A stretch of DNA of 64,000 nt from Fusobacterium naviforme (GTDB lineage Bacteria > Bacillota > Clostridia > Lachnospirales > Lachnospiraceae): NCBI GenBank assembly GCA_003014445.1, contig PYGH01000004.1:1-64000 (forward strand), given 5' to 3'. Positions 34,313 to 43,609 of the stretch are shown here, piece after piece. The notes below the pieces were generated by a model that was not told where the DNA came from, searched no databases, and saw only the letters and a list, made by a program, of their open reading frames with translations. The first letter of the stretch is position 1. Each line of letters opens with the position of its first letter. The position numbers and the translations under genes were made by a program.

Positions 34313-36517
34313 TCAGTCCCTCTGCCCGCCATAAAGCAGCTCCTGAAGCGGCTCGTTCAGCTCAGAAAGCCCCGGCAGCACAAAGCGCCCGTCGCGGATA
34401 ATGTCGACGCTCCCGCCATCCTGCATCACAGCGGACAGGCGCCCGATCTCCGCATAGGGAATGGTGATGTCCTTGTGATGATTGAAATAAGCCTCCGCCG
34501 GGCAGTCATGCCGCCGCGCCGAGATCTCATTGTCGCGGGCAATGATGGCCTTTCCGTCCGGATTATAGGTCATGGTGTCTTCCTCGTGACTGTAGCAGGT
34601 GTCTCCGAAGGCAAAGTGAGGTCCTGTCTTCTCCGCGATGAGGATGGGCATCTGTCGCTCTATCCCATAGCGCGCCGCAACCGCTGCGGCCAGCGTGTTG
34701 GTTCCGATCGCAAATTCCCCCATGGGCAGAGAGGCATGATTCCCCATAATATTCTCCACCACAAAGCGGCGGTTTTCCTCCGGATCGGAGAAATTTCCAC
34801 AGGAGAGCTCCGTCGTTTGTCCGTCTGCAACCCTGATTCTGAGATCTTTAAACAGCAATCCGTCTATATAGACCTCTGATACATGCAGAAGTCCCTCCGT
34901 GCCCTTCAGCACCGGAGAGGTAAAAACCTCTCCTGCCGGAATATTGACATCGGACACACAGTTCTCAAAGCGCGTCTCTTTCTCCGGATCCCGAAGCTCT
35001 CTGAGGGCAATCCGAAGCGAGGTCTCATTTCTCCCCGTTCCGACGATCTCTGCATAATCGCAGCGATCCAGAAGATCAATGAGCTGCTGCTGCAGAATTC
35101 TCCAGTGGGCATTGTCCAGCGTGTTGATGCGGACAATGTCCCGGAAGAGCGCGGGAAAGAACTCCCCAATCTCCGGGAGCGGCCAGGCGATGATCGTAAA
35201 GCTCGTCTCATCGCCCGGCATATACTGTTCTGTGATTTCAGAGAGCTCCGCCATATAGAGATTCAGGAGCCTTCTCTGCTTCTCGGTAAAGGCAAGGGCA
35301 TCTGTGCAGCGCAGAGGCTCAAAGCTCTCCTCCCCGAAATATTCCATCACTGCAGGGCCTGCATAGCGTCCCGCCGCCTCGCGCCGCGCCTCATAGGCCG
35401 CGCGGAGCTCTGTGAGCTTCCTGTCTGTAAATGCCTTGTCCCAGAAGATCGCCGCATCAAAGCGATGATCATAATCAAACTGCCGGTTTGGACTTAAAGA
35501 CTGCATGCGCGCGCCCCGCCCGGGAATGCGCTCTGTGAGGCGGGAAGCCGGAGGCGGAAGTATGGTGCGAAGTCCCTGCGCGGCAAAGAGCTCTGCCTCC
35601 CGCTCCACCAACCGCTCAAAACCGCGAAGATAGCGGATCGCGACCGTGCTCTTGTTCTGAAGTGCACGTCCCATGGCACGGAAGCCCTCAGCAAAGCCCT
35701 CCGTAAAGGTTTCTGCCGCTAGCTGCAGCTCCTCCTCCGGAAGAGAATTCAGAAATTCTGCTGTTTTTAAGCAGCTCTCCGACACATAATCCCCCGAAAA
35801 AAACAGGTAGCGCAGATCCTCCCTCGAAAAACCGTGATAGAGGGAGGCCTGAACAGATTCCTCCGGCTCCAGCAGCGCCTCTGTCCGCTCCGGCACCGTC
35901 ACATCCAGATAGTCAAAGGCATACCAGTAGAGGACATTGCGAAGCGTCTCGCTCTTCGGGATCTCACCTGCAGTGAACAGGCCGTAGCACTGCAGAAACA
36001 GTTCAAGGATCGGCGCCATATCCGCTTCCCTGTCCGCATAGCAGAGGGGAAGGAGCGCATATAGCTCCGCGTAGAGCGCGGAGAGCAGCTGTCCCAGCCG
36101 GGTCGCATTCTCCATGGCTTCCTGACGCCTCGTCCCCTCTGGATCCCCCCGCTGCGCATCCTCCTCTGCACTCCGGCAGCGCAGAGCGGCACAGGCGGGA
36201 TTCAGCCATGAGGACGGATAGTTCTCCGGCAGCATATCCCGATAGAGTCCGCTCTGGATCGCCTGCATCTCTGCAAGACTCTTCGTCCTGTAGCATCCGC
36301 TGTGAAGACTCTCACGCAGGGCGGCAAACTGTAAAAGATACTGCGCGACATCACAAAAAAAGCCGTGAAACGGATCCGGTACACCCCTGTCCTCCGGGAT
36401 GAGCCGAATCCGCTCCATGGCCAATTCAATTCTTTCACGACAAAGCGACGCCTCTGTCTCCGCCGCCCTGAGCTCTCCTGACTCTGCAGCGGCGAGCGCT
36501 CTCATATTTTCATCCAT
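34313..36517 (-). CDS. M29-type aminopeptidase-like protein with long N-terminal region
   Basis: The 734-residue protein has a C-terminal half resembling thermophilic-type M29 metallopeptidases: GTGRNETSLRIALRE, FENCVSDVNIPAGEVFTSP, GLLFKDLRIRVADGQ, MGEFAIGTNTLA (metal glutamate), AEKTGPHFAFGDTCYSHEED (His/Asp ligands) and a final YFNHHKDITIP. The first 350 residues are helical, acidic and unlike the usual M29 start; they are an unknown domain nearly as long as the peptidase. M29 proteins normally have about 410 residues. The start shares its A with the upstream stop (TGATG) and follows GGGGGTGA. It sits between the pyr and pur genes. Activity on peptides is inferred. Confidence 0.7.
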   Translation of the reverse strand: MDENMRALAAAESGELRAAETEASLCRERIELAMERIRLIPEDRGVPDPFHGFFCDVAQYLLQFAALRESLHSGCYRTKSLAEMQAIQSGLYRDMLPENYPSSWLNPACAALRCRSAEEDAQRGDPEGTRRQEAMENATRLGQLLSALYAELYALLPLCYADREADMAPILELFLQCYGLFTAGEIPKSETLRNVLYWYAFDYLDVTVPERTEALLEPEESVQASLYHGFSREDLRYLFFSGDYVSESCLKTAEFLNSLPEEELQLAAETFTEGFAEGFRAMGRALQNKSTVAIRYLRGFERLVEREAELFAAQGLRTILPPPASRLTERIPGRGARMQSLSPNRQFDYDHRFDAAIFWDKAFTDRKLTELRAAYEARREAAGRYAGPAVMEYFGEESFEPLRCTDALAFTEKQRRLLNLYMAELSEITEQYMPGDETSFTIIAWPLPEIGEFFPALFRDIVRINTLDNAHWRILQQQLIDLLDRCDYAEIVGTGRNETSLRIALRELRDPEKETRFENCVSDVNIPAGEVFTSPVLKGTEGLLHVSEVYIDGLLFKDLRIRVADGQTTELSCGNFSDPEENRRFVVENIMGNHASLPMGEFAIGTNTLAAAVAARYGIERQMPILIAEKTGPHFAFGDTCYSHEEDTMTYNPDGKAIIARDNEISARRHDCPAEAYFNHHKDITIPYAEIGRLSAVMQDGGSVDIIRDGRFVLPGLSELNEPLQELLYGGQRD

Positions 36518-36957
36518 CAGGCCGTCACCCCCACAAGCATCGTAATGATCCACGTAATCAGCACCATTCCTCCGATCGAAAGTCCCAGCAGCGCAAACAG
36601 ATGATCTCTGTCCTTCTCCAGCACAGAAAGCACAGCGCAGCCCCCCGCATAGAGTGAAAACAACACCGCGCTGCCTGCAATTGCAGAAACATAGAGCGGC
36701 GGATTGCCCAGCGTCTTCACCATGAGCCAGAAGGCCAGCACGGTGAGTCCTGCGGCAATCGCCGCAGAGGTCAGAGCAGTCGCCCCGATTTCCGAGCGCG
36801 GCTTTCGCAGATAGTTTACCAGTCTGCCGTCCGCACGACCTTCCTTCCTGTCACTCCGGGTCTCCGGATAGCTGAATTCCGGACGCTCCAGTATAGAATC
36901 GTTTTCCTTCTTCACAGGACGCAGAAAATGGTATTTTTTTCTGTTGTAATTAAACAC
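36517..36957 (-). CDS. small membrane protein, DUF6142-like
   Basis: The 146-residue protein has a charged N-terminal 55 residues (NYNRKKYHFLRPVKKEND) followed by three hydrophobic helices (GATALTSAAIAAGLTVLAFWLMV, YVSAIAGSAVLFSLYAGGCAVL, FALLGLSIGGMVLITWIITML). It resembles DUF6142 proteins of Lachnospiraceae, whose role is unknown. The GTG start at 36957 follows GGAGG by 7 bases and overlaps the VanZ stop by 8 bases, and its own stop overlaps the next start. Confidence 0.6.
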   Translation of the reverse strand: MFNYNRKKYHFLRPVKKENDSILERPEFSYPETRSDRKEGRADGRLVNYLRKPRSEIGATALTSAAIAAGLTVLAFWLMVKTLGNPPLYVSAIAGSAVLFSLYAGGCAVLSVLEKDRDHLFALLGLSIGGMVLITWIITMLVGVTA

Positions 36958-37399
36958 GCTCCAACCTCCATATACACATGCGGAAGATGAGATAGCCAAG
37001 CACGGCGCCGACTGTGTTCAGCAGAATATCGTCCACATCAAAGCTCCCGAGTCTGGTCAGCAGCTGTATGAGCTCTATTCCTCCGGAGAACAGGGCCCCG
37101 GAAAAAAAGAGCGTCAGAAAATCATGACAGCGCCCGCTGACTATCGGAAGGAAGAAGCCAAAGGGCAGAAACGCGAGGACATTTCCCAGCGTATTCAGCA
37201 AAAAAGCGCCATTCCCCAGACTTTCCCGGTAGAGCCAGAAGCGGCGTATCTCCTTTAAGGGCTCCAGATTATAGTGGTAGAGCTCGCTTCCGCTTCTGCC
37301 AAGCGCCTCCGCAAAAAACAGAAAATAGATAAGACATGCGAGATAGAGAAGAAAGAGTACAGTTCCTGCCGCTCTGTGACGCGGTCTGATGCGATTCAT
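36950..37399 (-). CDS. VanZ-family membrane protein
   Basis: The 149-residue protein shows four hydrophobic segments and the VanZ signature: PFGFFLPIV, FSGALFSGGIELIQLLTRLGSFDVDDILLNTVGAVLGYLIF. VanZ gives low-level teicoplanin resistance in enterococci, but most chromosomal relatives have no known role. It begins 15 bases after pyrE and is coupled to the next gene. Confidence 0.85.
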   Translation of the reverse strand: MNRIRPRHRAAGTVLFLLYLACLIYFLFFAEALGRSGSELYHYNLEPLKEIRRFWLYRESLGNGAFLLNTLGNVLAFLPFGFFLPIVSGRCHDFLTLFFSGALFSGGIELIQLLTRLGSFDVDDILLNTVGAVLGYLIFRMCIWRLERV

Positions 37400-37414
37400 G
37401 CGGAGACCTCAGAT

Positions 37415-38098
37415 TTAGATTTCATTCCGGACTCCGTACTGCCTGTAGTACGCCTCGATTCTCTCCCTCAGCGCGTCATCAATGATGACCTGTCCTCTGT
37501 ACGGCTGATTGCAGAGATGCTCCACAACCTCCTTCATGGTGACAATCGCGCAGGTGCGGATACCATAGCGCTCCGCGATCTCCTGGAGCGCGCTCTGCTC
37601 TCCCTGCCCTCTCTCACAGCGATCCACACTCACCACAAGTCCCAGCACCTCTGCATCGCCCTGTGCGCGGATGATGGGCATGGTCTCAGAGATCGAGGTT
37701 CCGGCAGTCGTGACATCCTCTATAATCACAATTCTGTCTCCATCCTGAATGGGACTGCCGAGAAGTATCCCTCTGTCGCCGTGATCCTTGGCCTCCTTCC
37801 GATTCGCGCAGTAGCCGATCTCCGCACCGTAGAGCTCGCTCATCTCCATGGCGGCGGCGACGCAGAGCGGAATCCCCTTGTAGGCCGGCCCAAAGAGTAT
37901 ACTAAAGTCCTCGCCGAAATTTTCATGAATGGCCTTCGCATAATACTGACCGAGGCGCTTCAGCTGCGTACCGGTTCTGTAAAAGCCCGTATTTACAAAA
38001 AACGGGGTCTTTCTTCCGCTCTTTGTCACAAAGTCCCCGAATTTCAGGACCTCACAGTCGATCATAAATTCTATAAATTCCTGCTTGTACCGCTCCAT
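37415..38098 (-). CDS. pyrE: orotate phosphoribosyltransferase
   Basis: The 227-residue enzyme makes orotidine 5'-phosphate from orotate and PRPP. It contains LKFGDFVTKSGRKTPFFVNTG, GPAYKGIPLCVAAA, and the PRPP motif IVIIEDVTTAGTSISE. The length and SGRKTPFFVN phrase match the clostridial form. GGGGAGAAG precedes the ATG. Confidence 0.97.
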   Translation of the reverse strand: MERYKQEFIEFMIDCEVLKFGDFVTKSGRKTPFFVNTGFYRTGTQLKRLGQYYAKAIHENFGEDFSILFGPAYKGIPLCVAAAMEMSELYGAEIGYCANRKEAKDHGDRGILLGSPIQDGDRIVIIEDVTTAGTSISETMPIIRAQGDAEVLGLVVSVDRCERGQGEQSALQEIAERYGIRTCAIVTMKEVVEHLCNQPYRGQVIIDDALRERIEAYYRQYGVRNEI

Positions 38099-38121
38099 CT
38101 TCTCCCCTGCTCCTTAGGCTG

Positions 38122-39033
38122 TCAGCGCACTGCTCCGACCAGCTCCTGTATATTCTCCACGCCGTATCTTATCATATAGCTGCGGATTCCGTCCACGATT
38201 TCCTCGGTAATACGCGGATTCACAAAATTCTCCGTGCCGACAGAGACGGCGCTCGCTCCGGCAAGCAGAAACTCGATCGCGTCCTCCGTCGAGGCAATTC
38301 CGCCCATGCCGATGATAGGCAGCTTCACGGCCTTTGCACACTGCCACACCATGCGAACCGCAACCGGCTTCACTGCGGGTCCCGACAGGCCTCCAGTCTT
38401 GTTCGCCAGAACAAAACTCCTTCTGTGAATGTCGATCTTCATCCCCGTCAATGTATTGATCATGGAGAGTGCATCTGCGCCGCCGGACTCTGCCGCGCGC
38501 GCCATCTCCGTGATATCCGCGACATTCGGGGACAGCTTCATGATGACGGGCTGCTTCGCATGCCGCTTCACCGCCGCTGTGATGTGTTCCACCGCGCGCG
38601 GATCCTGACCAAAGGCAATTCCGCCCTCCTTCACATTCGGGCAGGAGATATTGATCTCCAGAAGATCAACCGGCGCATCGTAAAGCCGATCTACAACCGC
38701 CAGATACTCCTCCTCCGTGTGCCCGCAGACATTCACGACAATGCGCGTATTGAACTGCCGGAGGAAGGGAATATCGCGCCGCAGAAAGACATCGATCCCC
38801 GGATTCTGCAGACCGATGGCATTCAGCATGCCTCCCGTGACCTCGCACACGCGCGGAGTGGGGTTCCCCGGCCAGGGTCTGTCCGCAACTCCCTTGGTCA
38901 CCACAGCCCCGAGGCGGTTCAGATCCACAAATTCAGAATATTCCTGTCCTGAGCCAAAGGTGCCGCTCGCTGTCAGAACCGGATTCCTGAGCTCGATTCC
39001 GGCTATACTGACTGAAAGGGAAGGTTCTGTCAC
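38122..39033 (-). CDS. pyrD: dihydroorotate dehydrogenase B, catalytic subunit
   Basis: The 303-residue FMN protein oxidises dihydroorotate to orotate using NAD+ through PyrK. Features: GIELRNPVLTASGTFGSG, NAIGLQNPGIDVF, EINISCPNVKEGGIAFG with the catalytic cysteine that defines class 1B, KLSPNVADI, NTLTGMKIDI and GMGGIASTEDAIEFLLAGASAVSVGTENF. The GTG start overlaps the pyrK stop (GTGA) and follows GAGGAGGTG. Confidence 0.97.
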   Translation of the reverse strand: MTEPSLSVSIAGIELRNPVLTASGTFGSGQEYSEFVDLNRLGAVVTKGVADRPWPGNPTPRVCEVTGGMLNAIGLQNPGIDVFLRRDIPFLRQFNTRIVVNVCGHTEEEYLAVVDRLYDAPVDLLEINISCPNVKEGGIAFGQDPRAVEHITAAVKRHAKQPVIMKLSPNVADITEMARAAESGGADALSMINTLTGMKIDIHRRSFVLANKTGGLSGPAVKPVAVRMVWQCAKAVKLPIIGMGGIASTEDAIEFLLAGASAVSVGTENFVNPRITEEIVDGIRSYMIRYGVENIQELVGAVR

Positions 39034-39809
39034 AGCACCACCTCCTCTGCCCGGAATACCGGGCCGTCCTTACACACGCGCTTATTCTTCACCTGAGAGT
39101 GTGCATCTGTCTCCGTGCTCTTTGTCACACAGCCGAGACAGGCGCCTATCCCACAGGCCATGCGCTCCTCCATGGAGACCCAGAGCGCTATGCCGCGCTC
39201 TGCCGCATACTGCTTCAGCGCGCGGAGCATGGGTCTCGGGCCACAACTCAGTATCGCCTCCGGCTGCACCGGAAGTGTCTTAAGCGCGTCAATCACCGTT
39301 CCGGCCGTGCCGAAGCTCCCGTCCTCCGTGGCGACAAATACCGCATCGGCCGCGGCGTCAAACTCTTCCTTTAAAAACATCTGCCCCGCAGTCCGGTAGC
39401 CGAGCACCGCAGTTTTTCTTCCCGGAAGTGCCTTTAAAAGCGCAAGGAGCGGCGGCACACCGATTCCGCCCCCCACCGCACACACCGATTCCAGCTCCGT
39501 CGGAAAGCCGTTTCCGAGCGGTCCAAGCACCGGAAGCTCAGTCCCCGCGGGATACGAGGAGAGCTCTTCTGTGCCCGCCCCTTCTCCTGTCACACGGTAC
39601 ACGAGACGTATCGTCCCCTGCGTCCTGTCAAAGGCGCAGAGGCTTAAGGGACGCGGAAGTATGCGCGCACGATCCTTCAGATATACATTTACAAACTGAC
39701 CGGGCACTGCCTCTGCGGCAATCTCCGGCGCACGGAGTACGAGATCAAAAATACCGGCTCCAAGCTCCCTCTGAGAGAGAATATGACATTTCTCCATCTG
39801 CTTTTTCAT
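39030..39809 (-). CDS. pyrK: dihydroorotate dehydrogenase B, electron transfer subunit
   Basis: The 259-residue FAD and [2Fe-2S] subunit passes electrons from PyrD to NAD+. The flavin motif is RPLSLCAF, followed by GPLGNGF, GGGIGVPPLLAL and the cluster motif MACGIGACLGCVTK plus a later cysteine (RVCKDGPVF). The ATG at 39809 follows GGGAGCGGTGAAG and avoids overlap with pyrF, whose stop is 17 bases upstream. Confidence 0.96.
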   Translation of the reverse strand: MKKQMEKCHILSQRELGAGIFDLVLRAPEIAAEAVPGQFVNVYLKDRARILPRPLSLCAFDRTQGTIRLVYRVTGEGAGTEELSSYPAGTELPVLGPLGNGFPTELESVCAVGGGIGVPPLLALLKALPGRKTAVLGYRTAGQMFLKEEFDAAADAVFVATEDGSFGTAGTVIDALKTLPVQPEAILSCGPRPMLRALKQYAAERGIALWVSMEERMACGIGACLGCVTKSTETDAHSQVKNKRVCKDGPVFRAEEVVL

Positions 39810-39825
39810 CTTCACCGCTCCCTGC

Positions 39826-40743
39826 TCAGAGCACGGAACGGATGTCGGCAATCATATCCAGCGTCGCCTGTCGCGCCGCTCCTGCAAAATCTCCCGCTCC
39901 AAATGCCACATACTTTTCCTGCTTCCACGCCGCAATAATGCCGCGGGAGGAATTCACAACGGCTCCGAGACCGTCCTGACCGAAGGCATGACGGAGATCC
40001 TCTGCGCTGCCGCCCTGCGCCCCGTAGCCCGGGACAAGGAAGAAGGTGTGCGGCATGAGCTCTCTGAGTCTCGCAAGCATCTCCGGATAGGTTGCGCCGA
40101 CCACCGCTCCGACATTGGACCACTCGCCCTCCATGCAGGGGCTCCCCCACTCCATGACCTTCTCCGCAACCCACTCATAGAGCGGCCTGCCGTCGATCAG
40201 TCTGTCCTGGAACTCTCCGCTCGAGGGATTGCTGGTCTTCACCAGCACAAACACACCGCGATCATAGCGCTGACATGCATCCACGAAGGGCTGCACGCCG
40301 TCGCTCCCGAGATAGGGGTTGACCGTCACCATATCGGTCTGAAACGCAGGGTATTCCTTCCCACAGATCTCTGCCGCACCGAGATGTGCTGTCGCATAGG
40401 CCGCAGAGGTAGAGCCGATGTCGCCCCGCTTTGCATCTCCTATCACAACCAGCCCTTTCGCCTGACAGTAGCGGACCGTTCGCTCATATGCCTGAAGCCC
40501 CGGAATCCCGAACTGCTCATACATTGCGATCTGCGGCTTCACCGCAGGAATGAGATCATGAACCGCGTCAATCAGGGCCCGGTTGAACTGCCATATCGCC
40601 TCCGCCGCGCCCTCGGGGTCTGCTCCCTTCTCCGCAAAAGCGCGCTCCTTCAGTGTCTCCGGTATATAAGAAAGCATCGGATCCAGCCCCACACAGATCG
40701 GCGCCTTCGTCTCTTTGATTTTTTCGATAAGCCTGGAAATCAT
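39826..40743 (-). CDS. pyrF: orotidine 5'-phosphate decarboxylase, type 2
   Basis: The 305-residue enzyme forms UMP. It belongs to the longer type 2 family: APICVGLDPML, VIGDAKRGDIGSTSAAYA with the catalytic Asp-Lys-Asp array, VTVNPYLGSDGVQPF and FLVPGYGAQGG. The ATG at 40743 has GGAAGGAG upstream. It is the first gene after the promoter at 40822-40850 and therefore leads the run. Confidence 0.96.
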   Translation of the reverse strand: MISRLIEKIKETKAPICVGLDPMLSYIPETLKERAFAEKGADPEGAAEAIWQFNRALIDAVHDLIPAVKPQIAMYEQFGIPGLQAYERTVRYCQAKGLVVIGDAKRGDIGSTSAAYATAHLGAAEICGKEYPAFQTDMVTVNPYLGSDGVQPFVDACQRYDRGVFVLVKTSNPSSGEFQDRLIDGRPLYEWVAEKVMEWGSPCMEGEWSNVGAVVGATYPEMLARLRELMPHTFFLVPGYGAQGGSAEDLRHAFGQDGLGAVVNSSRGIIAAWKQEKYVAFGAGDFAGAARQATLDMIADIRSVL

Positions 40744-40821
40744 ACAGTCTCCTTCCAACAGCGCCAGCTCTGCGCCGCTATCAAACATTCTATTCTGTTT
40801 GAATCCCTTCTGTCTTCGTTT

Positions 40822-40850
40822 ATTATACGGGCTTTCCGCGGGGGTGGCAA
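40822..40850 (-). promoter_or_regulatory. promoter of the pyr gene run
   Basis: TTGCCA (40850-40845) and TATAAT (40827-40822) are 17 bases apart on the minus strand, about 80 bases before pyrF. I see no clear PyrR-type antiterminator/terminator pair in the short leader. Confidence 0.75.
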
Positions 40851-41010
40851 CAGCTTCTCTCCGCTCCGGCCGCTCTCTGTCTTCAATCTTTAATCAGGAA
40901 ATCGTAATTTCCTATCCGGCATAAAACTGTGCTATACTGTGAACATCGCAAAAAATAAAGATTCATTGACTGATTGCAGAAAATGATTTCAGAAAACGGA
41001 GATACTTTTT

Positions 41011-41793
41011 ATGAATATGAAGCTTACCGAACAAAACAGACTGAACCGCGGAGAACAGGAGGCAATCCGGACCATCCTTATGCGAAGCCATGAGAAGGAG
41101 CCCTTCTCCATCACCTTCCCTCTGCTGGAACCGAAGACAAAATTTTTCATCGCGAGAGATCTGGAGACAGACGCACCGCGCGCTGTACTGGCACTCTCAA
41201 AGCTGGATGATACTCTGTATGAGGTCAGTGCCTTCACCGATCCCGACTGCCGCAGACAGGGACTCTTCCGTGCGCTCTGGGAGAAGGCGCAGCTCGCTCT
41301 TCCCGGCCAGAGCCTGGCGGGTGGTCCGGTTACTGTTCGTTTCGCGCTGGACAGTGCCTGCAAAGCGGCACTCCCTGTGCTGCTCTCTATCGGCGCCTCC
41401 AAAACCAGTGAGGAGACGGAGATGCGCTGCGATCTCTCGGAGAAGCCCCTCCCCGGCACCAAGTACCGATTCCGCCGCTCCGCCCCCTCCGGCGAGGGTG
41501 TGATCTGCTATGAAGCTCTTCCGGCGGAGGGTGACAAGCCTGTGTTCCGCTGCTATCTCATGCCCATGAAGGATGCGCACTGCTACCTGCACCGCATCGC
41601 TGTGCAGAAGGATATGGTAGGCAGGGGCATCGGCAGCGAGGTCTTCCCGGAGCTCCTCGGCGTGCTGAGAAAGCAGGGCTATAAGCAGGCTTCCCTTCAG
41701 GTAAGTGCAGAAAATCTCCCCGCAATACGCCTCTATGAGAAGAACGGCTTCACGGTCACCACGAGCCTTCGCTACTATGAGATAACCTTCTGA
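41011..41793 (+). CDS. GNAT acetyltransferase with two tandem domains
   Basis: The 260-residue protein looks like two GNAT folds. The first has LYEVSAFTDPDCRRQGLFRALW, the usual acetyl-CoA pyrophosphate loop (R-x-x-G) with Gly changed context. The second has HCYLHRIAVQKDMVGRGIGSEVFPELL followed by ASLQVSAENLPAIRLYEKNGF, the complete canonical motif. Substrate is unknown; it could acetylate a small amine or a protein. It is monocistronic and divergent from pyrF; a -10-like TATACT lies at 40933. Confidence 0.8.
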   Translation: MNMKLTEQNRLNRGEQEAIRTILMRSHEKEPFSITFPLLEPKTKFFIARDLETDAPRAVLALSKLDDTLYEVSAFTDPDCRRQGLFRALWEKAQLALPGQSLAGGPVTVRFALDSACKAALPVLLSIGASKTSEETEMRCDLSEKPLPGTKYRFRRSAPSGEGVICYEALPAEGDKPVFRCYLMPMKDAHCYLHRIAVQKDMVGRGIGSEVFPELLGVLRKQGYKQASLQVSAENLPAIRLYEKNGFTVTTSLRYYEITF

Positions 41794-41960
41794 GGCGACA
41801 GCTCCTCCATCTGAAATATCCGATGACATACCGGCATGACCGCCTCCGGACAAGAACACCCCGAAGCAGGCCTTATTATACGGCTGCTCCGGGGTGCATA
41901 TTTTTGCTTTATAGAAAATGCCAAGCTGTATAGAGCACGCGTTGCCTCTGCGGGTGATGC

Positions 41961-42683
41961 TCAGTGCTTCCAGTTATTCTCCCTGCGCGGACCGCCCTGC
42001 TGCTCGATACGCTTCCGAATCGCAAGCATCTTCTCATCTGTCTCCGCGATGATATCCGCGCAGGCCCTCAGCTCCTCGCTGATTTCATCCGAGTCGTCGA
42101 TCTCCTTCTTATACTTCAGCTCGTGATCCAGACTCGCCCAGAAATCCATCGCAATGGTGCGAATCTGAACCTCCACGCGGATGTAGCGCTTCTTATCCGA
42201 AAAGAACACAGGAACCTCCACAATCATGTGATAGGAGCGGTAACCGTTGTCCTTCGGATTCTTGATATAATCCTTGATTGCGATGACGCGCACGTCGTCC
42301 TGCCGCATCAGCATTCCTGCCACATCGTAGATATCGTCCACGAAGGAGCAGATGACCCGGACTCCCGCGACATCGTCCAGATTCTCCTGCATGGAGCTAA
42401 GGGACACGGGGAAACCGCGGCGCTGCAGCTTTTCAATGATACTGAGTGGTTTCTTGACGCGGGACTTGATCATCTCAATCGGATTTCTCTGATTCCTTAC
42501 CGAGAGCTCATCGTTCAGCACTTCCAGCCTTGTTTTAACCTCCCGGATGGCGCAGCCGTACATCATCATCGCTTCCTGAAACTGATGGGCCCAGCTCCCG
42601 ATGCTCTCAGGAACCTGCACGACGTCCGGAATCTGGACAATGTAGCGATTTAACTCACTGTTGGGATTGCTGGAAATCTCCAT
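41961..42683 (-). CDS. small alarmone synthetase (RelQ/RelP type)
   Basis: The 240-residue protein contains only a (p)ppGpp synthetase domain: MIKSRVKKPLSIIEKLQRRG, DDVAGVRVICSFVDDIYDVAGML (metal aspartate), IKDYIKNPKDNGYRSYHMIVEVPV (substrate loop) and VEVQIRTIAMDFWASLDHELKYK. No hydrolase (HD) or regulatory domains are present, which is the small alarmone synthetase plan. It transfers pyrophosphate to GDP/GTP in stress. It lies 5 bases after the Mrp gene, so the two are co-transcribed. YjbM or YwaC subtype cannot be told with confidence. Confidence 0.9.
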   Translation of the reverse strand: MEISSNPNSELNRYIVQIPDVVQVPESIGSWAHQFQEAMMMYGCAIREVKTRLEVLNDELSVRNQRNPIEMIKSRVKKPLSIIEKLQRRGFPVSLSSMQENLDDVAGVRVICSFVDDIYDVAGMLMRQDDVRVIAIKDYIKNPKDNGYRSYHMIVEVPVFFSDKKRYIRVEVQIRTIAMDFWASLDHELKYKKEIDDSDEISEELRACADIIAETDEKMLAIRKRIEQQGGPRRENNWKH

Positions 42684-42688
42684 GGCAA

Positions 42689-43510
42689 TTATTTTTCTCC
42701 TGTAATGGCATCAACCGCAGCGCGAATCCACGGCGCCTCAAGGTACTCAACGCTGCCCTCATCCACGGTCTTCGCCGTCGCCGGCTCAATCGGAATCTTG
42801 GCAAGCGTCTTCAGCCCATGTGCTGCGGCGATCTCGTCAATGTGGCTCTCACCGAAGATCGAGTGACGCTTTCCGCAGTCCGGACACTCATAGTAACTCA
42901 TGTTTTCAATCAGACCAATCACCGGAACCTTCATCTGGTCAGCCATATTGACCGCCTTCTCAACAATCATGGAGACCAACTCCTGCGGACTTGTCACGAT
43001 GATGATTCCCTCCACCGGAAGGGACTGAAATACAGTCAGCGGAACATCTCCCGTTCCCGGAGGCATATCGACAAACAGATAGTCAAGCTCTCCCCACAGT
43101 ACATCTGACCAGAACTGCTTCACTGCGTTCGCGATCACCGGCCCGCGCCAGATCACCGGATCTGTGTCGTGATCCAGAAGAAGGTTTGAACTCATGATCT
43201 TGATTCCTGTCGCGGTGATCGCCGGAACCATGAGATTATGATAGGAGTGCACGCCATCCTGGCTCACGCCAAAGGACTTCGGAATGGAAGGACCTGTCAC
43301 ATCCGCATCCAGAATACCGACCTGAAAGCCCTTTGCCCTCGTCTTTGCTGCGAGAAGACTCGTCATGAGAGACTTTCCCACCCCGCCCTTTCCGCTGACA
43401 ACGCCGATAACATGCTTTATGCTGCTCTCACCGTTCAGATCCACCTGAAAATTTGGCTTCGGCGGCTCCCGCATTCCCTGCGGTGCACTGTTCTGCTTTG
43501 ATTCTTCCAT
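42689..43510 (-). CDS. Mrp/NBP35-type Fe-S carrier ATPase
   Basis: The 273-residue P-loop protein has the deviant Walker motif VVSGKGGVGKSLMTSLLA, the ILDADVTGPSIPKSFG box, VDMPPGTGDVPLTV and a C-terminal CPDCGK pair (ENMSYYECPDCGKRHSIFGE), which in this family binds a bridging Fe-S cluster between monomers. It likely loads clusters onto apo-proteins. It is directly followed by the alarmone synthetase. Confidence 0.92.
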   Translation of the reverse strand: MEESKQNSAPQGMREPPKPNFQVDLNGESSIKHVIGVVSGKGGVGKSLMTSLLAAKTRAKGFQVGILDADVTGPSIPKSFGVSQDGVHSYHNLMVPAITATGIKIMSSNLLLDHDTDPVIWRGPVIANAVKQFWSDVLWGELDYLFVDMPPGTGDVPLTVFQSLPVEGIIIVTSPQELVSMIVEKAVNMADQMKVPVIGLIENMSYYECPDCGKRHSIFGESHIDEIAAAHGLKTLAKIPIEPATAKTVDEGSVEYLEAPWIRAAVDAITGEK

Positions 43511-43609
43511 AATAAATACCTCTTATGTCAATCATTTTATAGTTAAAGAATACACCATTCCCAGGCCTTCCGCAAGCGCGTCGATCCCCTTGAACTTTTC
43601 TGTGGAAGT

